The notes below the pieces were generated by a model that was not told the DNA's origin, did not search any database, and worked only from the letters and a program-made list of their open reading frames with translations. A program made the translations under genes and the position numbers. 21,097 nt of DNA. Origin: Myxococcales bacterium (GTDB lineage Bacteria > Myxococcota > Polyangia > Fen-1088). This document shows, one piece after another, positions 5,232 through 11,556 of the stretch (positions are counted from its first letter, which is position 1; every line of letters starts with the position of its first letter). The stretch lies in the NCBI GenBank assembly GCA_003153875.1, contig PMBY01000495.1:12410-33506 (forward strand). The letters are read 5' to 3'.

Positions 5232-7640
5232 TCAAGTGGCACTCTCCGGCGTGTCCGGCCCGCGCGGCGTGGTGAGCGTTGCGGCCACGTCGTCCACCAC
5301 TGCGGCCCATGATCGGTGCGCGTGCTCCGGCTTGTCCAGGGCGGCGCGCACGACTTGGGGAAGCCCGCCAGCTTCACGGCGTAGGTGGGGCGCGAGGCGG
5401 TTGCACTCAGCTTCTACCTGGCCCTCGAAGTCGTGCTCGCACAAGATGGCGTCTCGCACGTCCGCGGCGACTTGCGCGCGGGCCTGCTGCCCCAAGTGCT
5501 CGGCCAGCACCTCGGCAGGCGGCACCAAGCGGCCCTGCCCGTGCTCTGCCATCTTGCCGTCAAGCCACGCGATGAGCTGAGGCGTCGTCATGGCGTTCAA
5601 CTCGATTCGATTGCTCTGCAGCCACTCGGCCCACTTCGCGCCGTCGTCTCGGGCGTGCACGTAGCGGGCGACGGGCTGGCGTCCCTTGTGTTCCGGCGAC
5701 TCGACGGGTAGGTCCATGGCGACGCCTTCCCAGGGCTCTAGGCCGAGGTTCAGGATCTTCACCTTGCGGGCTGGCCGGGCCGCAGTGGCGTCCTGGAGCG
5801 CTTGATAGATCATCGTGCCGGCGGCGTCGGCATCGTGCGCGCAGAAGAACGTCAGCGGCTCGCCCGTGGTGCCCAGCAAATCGAGAACGTCCCGCGCCGC
5901 TCGGCTGGCGAAGCCCTTGGCGGACATAAGGGCGCAGTCGTGGCGCTCGGGCCAGCGGGCTTGCCGCAGAATGGACACCACGCCTTCTTTCTCGACATAG
6001 ACCACCTTGTTGAACATCCACGCGGGCCGCTCGTACCCGTCCACCGCGCGCGTGCCTAGCGGTATCTCTTGCCGCAGGTGAGGGTGATACAGCACGCCCC
6101 TTGGGTCGCGGTACATGCCGAGAAGGGGGCCGTGCTCGGTTTCGTAGTCGCCCACCACCTTGGTGAAGTTCCCATAGAGCAGTTCCTTGTTGCCTTCGGC
6201 CACCATGGGCCGCACGACGTAGAAAAGCTGGCGGATCGAAAACTCATATTGCCCGTCGCCGCTGGTCTGCTTGACGGCTTCGTCTAGGCTGGCTTCGATG
6301 CGGGCTTTCTCAGTGTCGCCGCGCCCGTCGGTGCCACCATAGATGCGGCGGGCGCAACGCGAGGCCTTCTCTATCACCGTCGTCAGCTCGCACACCATCG
6401 CCCGCAGGTCGGGTGCCTTGCCGTCGGTTGTGATCGGCATGTAGGGCGCGGTGACGTTCACCACGACTGCCACGGGTGCGCGGCCTACCGTGAAAGCGTG
6501 GCGCAGGCCGCAGCCGAAGACGCCAAGGGTTGTTCTTTCCCGCTGGCGCTGCATACTCACCGCCGCCGTCGTGGGGGTGCGGTTGATGTTCACTTGCAGC
6601 GAGTCGGTCCCGCTCGGCATTGCCCACGCTTCGAGCACGTAGGGGATAAGCGCCGGCAGTGAGCCGCGCGACGGGTTGACGGTGAGGGTGCCCGTCGTTT
6701 TCGCGTAGCCGCGCGGGAAGTCGTCCGACTTGCCCACACACCCGAGACGCGCGGCCTGCACTTCCTTCGAGGAGGCCCGCAGGGCGGACAGCAACGCTTC
6801 CCCTTCGTTGCGGGAAAGCGACTTGCACGCACGGCCGCGCCAGCGGGACACCTCGCCAGCACCAGCAGCGGAGCACCCGTCAAACTGCGTGGCGAGTTCT
6901 CGCACCGTTCGAGCGCCGGCCGCCTGTAGCAGTTCAAAGAACGTGTCCGAGTCGTACCAGTGCGCGGACGTGTGCCCAGCGTAGGCCCGGCCATGGCCCG
7001 CAAACGCAACCGCCCGCCGGGCCAGCTCCAAGGCTTTGTAATTGAAGCCACCCGCCGGCCAGGGCCCGTCACCTAACCAGAGTTCGATGCGCGTTCCCTT
7101 CCGGCTGTAGCTGCCCGCCCGCTTCGCGATCGTGATGCCATCATCGTGGAAGTCGAGCCGATAGCGCGCACTCCTGGTGGCGACGAACAAGCGCCCGCCA
7201 GTCGCCAGCACGGCGCCACACACCACACGAAGCCCGTTCCCAAGGGCGCCACGCGACGGCAACCGGATCAACTTGCTCGAGAGCAGCGGACGCCGCACGC
7301 AGAACAGGCTGGCAACACCAGCGGCGCCGCCCGCGAAGCCCGGCCCGGTGTCTTCCACGTACAGGCCGCCGTCAGGTAGCAGGCCCACCTGGCACGCGCC
7401 GGCCACGTCCAGGGCGTTGTCTGCAAGTTCCTTGGCAACCAACCGGGGAAGGTCGCCCGTCGCAACGCCCGCCTTCTGGCCAAGCGTCCCAAGGTTGCGA
7501 AACAGCGTCCAGTCATCGTGCTCGAACATGGGGCGGGGCGCGGCCTGGCCCTCCTGGGATTTCAAAGAAAGCCCCGTTTTTGAAGTTCCGCAGCTAGCTT
7601 CCGAACCTTCACGGATTGCCGTTTTCTCAAGTTTCGCCAT
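5232..7640 (-). CDS. Topoisomerase VIII-like fusion: GHKL ATPase + Top6A/Spo11-like Tyr and Toprim domains
   Basis: This encodes 802 aa. The N-terminal half is a Bergerat (GHKL) ATPase: N box KELADNALD with E71, D74 and N75; G1 box VEDTGPGF (D97, G99, G101); G2 box RGALGNG (130-136); G3 KGT (181-183). A transducer-like section follows, with K408 in ITTDGKAPDL as candidate switch lysine. The C-terminal half resembles topoisomerase VI subunit A/Spo11: winged-helix motif FSIRQLFYVV (467-476) with candidate nucleophile Y474, then a Toprim domain with E550 (VVYVEKEG) and D603-x-D605 (AHDADAAG). Topo VI has these halves on two subunits; single-chain fusions define topoisomerase VIII of plasmids and integrated elements. 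It should cut and pass duplex DNA if active. It is the last gene of the minus operon. The start is ATG 7640, or possibly M38 (7529). DNA cleavage activity is inferred. Confidence 0.75.
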   Translation of the reverse strand: MAKLEKTAIREGSEASCGTSKTGLSLKSQEGQAAPRPMFEHDDWTLFRNLGTLGQKAGVATGDLPRLVAKELADNALDVAGACQVGLLPDGGLYVEDTGPGFAGGAAGVASLFCVRRPLLSSKLIRLPSRGALGNGLRVVCGAVLATGGRLFVATRSARYRLDFHDDGITIAKRAGSYSRKGTRIELWLGDGPWPAGGFNYKALELARRAVAFAGHGRAYAGHTSAHWYDSDTFFELLQAAGARTVRELATQFDGCSAAGAGEVSRWRGRACKSLSRNEGEALLSALRASSKEVQAARLGCVGKSDDFPRGYAKTTGTLTVNPSRGSLPALIPYVLEAWAMPSGTDSLQVNINRTPTTAAVSMQRQRERTTLGVFGCGLRHAFTVGRAPVAVVVNVTAPYMPITTDGKAPDLRAMVCELTTVIEKASRCARRIYGGTDGRGDTEKARIEASLDEAVKQTSGDGQYEFSIRQLFYVVRPMVAEGNKELLYGNFTKVVGDYETEHGPLLGMYRDPRGVLYHPHLRQEIPLGTRAVDGYERPAWMFNKVVYVEKEGVVSILRQARWPERHDCALMSAKGFASRAARDVLDLLGTTGEPLTFFCAHDADAAGTMIYQALQDATAARPARKVKILNLGLEPWEGVAMDLPVESPEHKGRQPVARYVHARDDGAKWAEWLQSNRIELNAMTTPQLIAWLDGKMAEHGQGRLVPPAEVLAEHLGQQARAQVAADVRDAILCEHDFEGQVEAECNRLAPHLRREAGGLPQVVRAALDKPEHAHRSWAAVVDDVAATLTTPRGPDTPESAT

Positions 7641-7660
7641 GGGGGCCGCTTCTTAGTGCC

Positions 7661-7904
7661 TCACGGCTGCACCGCCAGCTCGGCGTCCGCCTCTGTCAGG
7701 GCCCGCGCGACAAGGGCCGCCTCTTCCCCGGCGCTCATGAGCTCGCCATCGCCGGGTGGCGTCCAGCCCGCGGCCCGCGCCTGTTCGACAATCGCCGCGC
7801 ACGCAGCGGATGGCAGTCTCACTGGTCATCGGCTGCCCGGTTGGGACGCTGGGCACGTTGGCCGCCAGCCGGTCGAGGCGCGCACGAATCTCTCGCAGGC
7901 TCAT
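7661..7904 (-). pseudogene. Small element protein, apparently frameshifted
   Basis: ATG 7904 begins MSLREIRARLDRLAANVP, the N-terminal helix shared with three nearby small genes. In this frame the ORF runs to TAA at 7653, but after about residue 35 it turns into Arg/Gly-rich sequence typical of a wrong frame. The other frame from about 7822 reads AAIVEQARAAGWTPPGDGEL and then MSAGEEAALVARALTEADAE LAVQP, with GC-rich third positions, to TGA at 7661-7663. The simplest reading is one protein of about 80 aa with a one-base indel near 7822. The alternatives are two overlapping genes (second start GTG 7822) or programmed frameshifting. Function unknown. Confidence 0.45.
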
Positions 7905-7908
7905 GGCG

Positions 7909-8184
7909 CTACCCGCTCGCGCGTAGGCCGGCCTGCATTGCTGCTTTATTGGCGGCGAATTGCTCTGCGGAACTGGCCGCCGGTGCCGTGTAGCGCCCGG
8001 CCTCGTCGCGCGCGGGCGGTGCGGACGGCGAGTACGGCGCGAACATTGCCTCGTGCTCTTCGCGAAGCTTGCGTTCGGCCTTTTCGTTTTCGGCGGTGGC
8101 CGCGGCAAGGCGTTTTCGCACCAGCACTTCCAGCTCGGCCGTCTTCTTGTCCAGGTTGCGCTCATATTCATAGAGAGTCGGCAT
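7909..8184 (-). CDS. Small coiled-coil protein, unknown
   Basis: This encodes 91 aa. ATG 8184 is preceded by AAAGGAACGAGCA, a good Shine-Dalgarno, so the upstream in-frame codons are not used. Residues 1-48 (LYEYERNLDKKTAELEVLVR and then KRLAAATAENEKAERKLREE) form a strongly charged helix likely to be a coiled coil, followed by a Pro/Ala-rich C-terminus ending AANKAAMQAGLRASG. It overlaps the 3' end of the preceding gene by 17 bases. It is not recognised; the position after the baseplate-J gene leaves open a scaffold or tail-accessory role, but nothing shows that. Confidence 0.6.
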   Translation of the reverse strand: MPTLYEYERNLDKKTAELEVLVRKRLAAATAENEKAERKLREEHEAMFAPYSPSAPPARDEAGRYTAPAASSAEQFAANKAAMQAGLRASG

Positions 8185-8395
8185 TGCTCGTTCCTTTCGC
8201 TGTTTGTGTTGCGGTGTTCGGCGGGACTTCCCGCCAGCGGCCTGTAGGCTTGTCGAGAACGACGGTCCCGGTGACGACGGGTCCGGTGGGGCCAGTCTCA
8301 ACAATGGGAAACTGAACTGTGGGCCATGCGTCCGGCGGCGTGGGCACGCGGCCGGCGAGGGCTTCGAGCCTCGCGCGAAGCGCTGCCAGGTTCAC
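8168..8395 (-). CDS. Small protein with the shared N-terminal helix, unknown
   Basis: This encodes 75 aa from a GTG start that overlaps the baseplate-J stop (GTGA, 8392-8395), so it is translationally coupled. It begins VNLAALRARLEALAGRVP, the same M-x-L-x2-(L/I)-x2-R-(L/I)-x2-L-A helix as at 7904, 9950 and 10186. The rest (VQFPIVETGPTGPVVTGTVV, then LDKPTGRWREVPPN) looks like short beta strands with turns. I do not recognise the family. Confidence 0.6.
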   Translation of the reverse strand: MNLAALRARLEALAGRVPTPPDAWPTVQFPIVETGPTGPVVTGTVVLDKPTGRWREVPPNTATQTAKGTSNADSL

Positions 8396-9564
8396 GGTGT
8401 GACCGCCTTTCCGTCGACGAACGTGATCGCCCGCAGGTGAATCGCCCGCCCATCGGCGGGAACAATGTCCGCCGTCGTATCGAGCTGAGTCACCCCGTCG
8501 AGCGTGATGCCGCTCGCGTGCGGCCAGACGGGATCGGCGAACGCGATCTTGAAAATCTGCGTCGCGTAGGGCGCAATGATGGCAACGCGGAGTTCGTCGA
8601 GTGTCGCGGTCTGGCCGGGTCGCAAGCTGCTAACCCGCGCCACCAGAGAATCCGTCATAGTCGGCGTCGCTGCCGCAACGTCGAACCCTGGCGCGTAGTC
8701 CACAATCCAGATCGTCAGAGAAAGCAGACTCGGGTGCATGCCCGCCACCTGAACGTCGACGCCGGCCGAGCGCCAGTCGTTCAGCGCCACGTCCACAGCG
8801 TGGACCATTTCGTCGGTCGAGCCGCCGGCCTGGTCCGCCACCCGAACCGTCACGATGCCCGTGTCCTCGTCTTCCACGGCATGCGCCGTCGTGACGCCAT
8901 CCACTTCAAGCGCGCCTTCTTCGAGCGCTGCGAGTGTCCCGCGTCGTCCGGTCAACCAATGACCGACTGCCCGCTGTACGTAGTGCTCGTCACTCTCTAC
9001 ATCGTTCCCACCCGCAAAGCCATTGGCCGTCGCCGTGATGCTGGAATCGTCCAGTGTGTCGATGATGCTCAGCTTGAGCAGCGACGGGTCTGAAGTGACG
9101 CCGTCGAGATTCCCCGCCGGGCCAGCGAGGGCACAGGTCGCCGCTACAGTCAGTGCGAACGACGTGGCCGGGTAGGCCAAGTCGTGGTCTGTCGTGTAGG
9201 TCGAGGTTGAGCCGCTGCCATCGGGAGCGGTCGCTACCTGCGTGCCACCTGGGATGAGGCCGGCGGTCCCGCTGCCCGTTCTCGCGAACGTCGCCGAGCC
9301 ATAGGCAGCCTCGGCTGGCTTCCGCGGTATCTGCATGCGATCCATAATGATGGCGTCCAGCTCGTCGCCCGTCGCCCCGCCGAAGAACATCGCGCGGACC
9401 ATGCCAGCCATCCAGCCGATTGTGTGGTCGGCCATGGCGGCACCTGCCCTGACGATGGCGGTGCTCTGGTCGCCGTCCGCGAACACGAGCGCTGGGCGAA
9501 CGTCTTGCGCCTCTGCAATCCCAATCGCGACAAGGTCATTGAAGGACGGTGTTGGATCGGCCAT
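8392..9564 (-). CDS. Baseplate J/gp47-like protein
   Basis: This encodes 390 aa; ATG 9564 has GGAG 9 bases upstream and follows the previous stop by 5 bases. It opens with SFNDLVAIGIAEAQDVRPAL, then a helical region IVRAGAAMADHTIGWMAGMV and GATGDELDAIIMDRMQIPRK, the usual start of phage baseplate J (Mu gp47, P2 J) wedge proteins, where an N-terminal helical part is followed by 'G..Ld..a...gl.R..a..A.G'. Later parts contain the typical GGNDVESDEHYVQRAVGHWL and the Asp-rich 'VTVRVAD' segment. In myophages this protein builds the baseplate wedge. Here no tube, sheath, spike or tape-measure gene accompanies it, which is odd. It may be a remnant, a helper-interaction protein or a tail modifier. 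Confidence 0.75.
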   Translation of the reverse strand: MADPTPSFNDLVAIGIAEAQDVRPALVFADGDQSTAIVRAGAAMADHTIGWMAGMVRAMFFGGATGDELDAIIMDRMQIPRKPAEAAYGSATFARTGSGTAGLIPGGTQVATAPDGSGSTSTYTTDHDLAYPATSFALTVAATCALAGPAGNLDGVTSDPSLLKLSIIDTLDDSSITATANGFAGGNDVESDEHYVQRAVGHWLTGRRGTLAALEEGALEVDGVTTAHAVEDEDTGIVTVRVADQAGGSTDEMVHAVDVALNDWRSAGVDVQVAGMHPSLLSLTIWIVDYAPGFDVAAATPTMTDSLVARVSSLRPGQTATLDELRVAIIAPYATQIFKIAFADPVWPHASGITLDGVTQLDTTADIVPADGRAIHLRAITFVDGKAVTP

Positions 9565-9569
9565 TGTGG

Positions 9570-9950
9570 TTACTCCGCGGTGTGGTGGTTCAGTTTGCTG
9601 TCCAGTTCGGCCAGCATGACGGCGCGTTCTTCGGAATTCATGCCGAGCACCCGTTGTAAGGCACGGGCGGAGCCGGCCAGATCGGCAGTGACTCGCATCT
9701 CCTGCGCCAGGGCCTCGTCCAAGGTGTCGCGCGGGGGCTGGCCCGTGATGCGCTCTCTTTCCGCGCGTTGCCGTTCGAGTTCGGGGCGGCGATCTTCGGG
9801 CGCAACCACCGTCACCAATGCGGGTCCGCAACGGCAAACGCGCGGGACTGCGCCGGCCAGGCGAAGCCTAATCTGCGGGGGACGGCTTTCCTCTGTAGCC
9901 GTTGTGCCCGCCAGGTGGGCAAGTCGTGTGCGAAGGCCGGAGAGGTTCAT
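9570..9950 (-). CDS. Small protein with the shared N-terminal helix, unknown
   Basis: This encodes 126 aa. ATG 9950 overlaps the stop of the preceding gene as ATGA. It begins MNLSGLRTRLAHLAGTTATE, the shared N-terminal helix, followed by short strands (PQIRLRLAGAVPRVCRCGPA, then LVTVVAPED) and a charged helical C-terminal half (LERQRAERERITGQPPRDTL and then DEALAQEMRVTADLAGSARA). It is longer than its siblings because of this helical extension. Not recognised; it lies immediately before the baseplate-J gene and is probably co-translated with it. Confidence 0.6.
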   Translation of the reverse strand: MNLSGLRTRLAHLAGTTATEESRPPQIRLRLAGAVPRVCRCGPALVTVVAPEDRRPELERQRAERERITGQPPRDTLDEALAQEMRVTADLAGSARALQRVLGMNSEERAVMLAELDSKLNHHTAE

Positions 9951-10186
9951 TGGGCGCACCTCGCCTCGAACTCGGCGCCGTTTTCGTCGACAAAGACAAC
10001 GTCGATTCCGTCACAAGCAGGGCGGGCTTCGGGCTTGCGAATCGGCGGCGCATCGGGCGGCAGTGGCAGGGGGTGCCCGTCGCCGTCGCTGGCGCGGAAG
10101 ATGACCACACGGCCAGGGTGCAGACGCGGCCGTGGTGCCCGCTCGGTCAGTGCGGCGATCCTTCGGCTGATAGATTTCAGGTCCAT
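9947..10186 (-). CDS. Small protein with the shared N-terminal helix, unknown
   Basis: This encodes 79 aa; GGAGGAAAA lies 5 bases before ATG 10186, inside the 3' end of the terminase-like gene. It begins MDLKSISRRIAALTERAPRP and continues with a strand-turn-strand region (RVVIFRASDGDGHPLPLPPD and then GIDVVFVDENGAEFEARCAQ). It shares the helix-then-beta layout with 8168-8395 and 9570-9950, suggesting duplication and divergence. Function unknown. Confidence 0.6.
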   Translation of the reverse strand: MDLKSISRRIAALTERAPRPRLHPGRVVIFRASDGDGHPLPLPPDAPPIRKPEARPACDGIDVVFVDENGAEFEARCAQ

Positions 10187-10656
10187 CTTTGTTTTCCTCC
10201 ATCGTTGGCGGCGAGCCGTTCTTCGAGCGCTGCGAGCCGTGTCTCAAGTTCGGCCACCTCTCCAAGTTTCGTCGAAAACTCGACGACGGCACGGCACGCG
10301 GCGATCCGCGCGGTGGCCGGTTCGGCTGTCCCGCAAAGCTTCTCAAGTTCACGCGCGGCCCGACTGGTTGCCGATGCCAGGATCGCGTGAGCCAGCGCCA
10401 TCTGCTCTTTCATGCGTGCGCTGAGTGCATCGCGGATTTCTGGCCTCTGTCGCCACCTTCGCAGTGTGCGCTCTGACTTATCCAGCGCCGTGGCCGCCTC
10501 GCCCATGGAAACGCCGGTGCTGATCATGTCAACGAACCGGATTTCCAAGGGGTCGAGTGGCCCCTCGTCTTTTCTTTGTTCGTCGCCAGCGCGGCCATTT
10601 TCGGACACCGCCGGGACCGCTTCGACCACGCGAAGATCGGGGGGGGTGTCGCTCAT
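10177..10656 (-). CDS. Terminase small-subunit-like HTH protein
   Basis: This encodes 159 aa. Residues ~36-75 hold a helix-turn-helix, EIRFVDMISTGVSMGEAATA and then LDKSERTLRRWRQRPEIRDA, of the phage terminase small-subunit / phBC6A51-like type. A long helical section follows (ASATSRAARELEKLCGTAEP and then ATARIAACRAVVEFSTKLGE) and the protein ends in a charged coil, VAELETRLAALEERLA, a common oligomerisation region in these proteins. Small terminases recognise packaging sites; satellites such as PICIs use their own to redirect helper packaging. No large terminase is present. It might instead be a plain HTH regulator. Confidence 0.5.
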   Translation of the reverse strand: MSDTPPDLRVVEAVPAVSENGRAGDEQRKDEGPLDPLEIRFVDMISTGVSMGEAATALDKSERTLRRWRQRPEIRDALSARMKEQMALAHAILASATSRAARELEKLCGTAEPATARIAACRAVVEFSTKLGEVAELETRLAALEERLAANDGGKQRWT

Positions 10657-10964
10657 GGTTGTGCGCCTCGCTGGGGCCTCAGCCAGTCGGCGAGCTGCAT
10701 TTGTTGCGATTTGCTGGGTGGCATGGGTGACGACTCCTGGGTGCGGCGAATCTCACGCGCGCAGGGCGAGCAAATGAGGGAGCCGTTCACAAAGTGCCCC
10801 TCGGTCCACGCGGAACTGCCACAGCAGCTACACGGCTCGCGGTTTGCGGTCAGTTCGGTTGCCACATCCGCAATCGAATTGGCGTCCGTTGTGCCGTGTT
10901 TTGCAGGGGTCGCCGGTTGCGTCGTGGCCAACATACCCCCAGCCGTACCCCCAAAATCACGCAT
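10653..10964 (-). CDS. Small four-cysteine zinc-finger protein
   Basis: This encodes 103 aa; GGAGGAA lies 8 bases before ATG 10964, which overlaps the stop of the preceding gene. The core is CSCCGSSAWTEGHF, then VNGSLICSPCAREI, a C-x2-C ... C-x2-C zinc-binding treble-clef-like motif, flanked by low-complexity Thr/Ala-rich N-terminal and Gln/Pro-rich C-terminal tails. Its first codons contain the GGGGGTA repeat pair (10934-10952), so this DNA has a double role or the match is coincidental. Function unknown; a DNA-binding or protein-docking role is possible. Confidence 0.6.
   Translation of the reverse strand: MRDFGGTAGGMLATTQPATPAKHGTTDANSIADVATELTANREPCSCCGSSAWTEGHFVNGSLICSPCAREIRRTQESSPMPPSKSQQMQLADWLRPQRGAQP
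10934..10952 (-). repeat. Internal GGGGGTA pair, 12-bp period
   Basis: On the minus strand GGGGGTA-cggct-GGGGGTA lies within the first codons of the zinc-finger gene. Spacing and sequence equal the pairs at 3839-3857 and 18413-18431. It is too far from either attachment site for a classical arm site. It may bind the integrase or another element protein to regulate the operon or mark an origin. Confidence 0.5.
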
Positions 10965-11556
10965 GGGCGCGTTCCTCCGTGCTGGGATGAAGCCGACGCT
11001 GCGCCGCCAGGAACTTCGCCCACTGCCTGTTGTGCTCGGCCGTCCCGCCGCTTTCACGTGCCTGCCAGTAGTCGTCTTCCGTCTGCGGGTATCCCGCCAG
11101 CAGGGAGGAGCCGGTGCGACTTCGCCACTCGTAGAGCCGGTAAGCGTAGTCCGGCAGTCGTGCTGGGTTCTCCAACCATGCGCGGGCTTCCGCGATGGCG
11201 CCGGGGAACCCGCCGAAACTGAAGTTCCCCGACAACGCCAAGCCGGCGTCGTTGTACTTCATGGCCCCGACCGGATACCAGACGCGCAGCAAGTGGCGGT
11301 GCCTGTCCTGCACCCTGAACCTCACCAGGGCGGCGTCGACTATCTCGGGCCGCTTGGAGAAGCGCCCCGCCGGGATGCAGAGGCTCCAGTCGCGTTGCGG
11401 GTCGCAACCCATGCCAAGCCCGCAGCGGCAATCATGCGGGTGCAATCCGTCGCCTACATGGAGCGGGCCGAATGGCTCACAGCGGACTTCGTGTAGCAGG
11501 CCAGGGCCTTGGTCTAGGCGGGTCTGCAACCTGGCCAGGATGGCGATCTCATGCAT
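10957..11556 (-). CDS. Uncharacterised element protein
   Basis: This encodes 199 aa; AAGGG lies about 10 bases before ATG 11556, which overlaps the primase stop by 8 bases (11549-11556). The N-terminal half has a His/Cys cluster (LHPHDCRCGLGMGCDP) that could bind a metal. The C-terminal half includes FSFGGFPGAIAEARAWLENP, PDYAYRLYEWRS and many aromatic residues, which suggests a compact helical domain. I do not recognise a family. Its position between the primase-helicase and the zinc-finger gene suggests a role in replication or its control. Confidence 0.6.
   Translation of the reverse strand: MHEIAILARLQTRLDQGPGLLHEVRCEPFGPLHVGDGLHPHDCRCGLGMGCDPQRDWSLCIPAGRFSKRPEIVDAALVRFRVQDRHRHLLRVWYPVGAMKYNDAGLALSGNFSFGGFPGAIAEARAWLENPARLPDYAYRLYEWRSRTGSSLLAGYPQTEDDYWQARESGGTAEHNRQWAKFLAAQRRLHPSTEERAHA

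Noticed and set aside
5232..7640. Alternative identification as MutL, gyrase B or Wadjet JetD
   Set aside because: MutL and gyrase B lack the C-terminal Tyr-plus-Toprim order seen here, and JetD lacks a GHKL ATPase; the fusion order matches Topo VI B then A.
10576..11496. 306-aa plus-strand open frame
   Set aside because: Its composition is a shadow of the minus-strand zinc-finger and unknown genes, which have Shine-Dalgarno sites and coupled starts.
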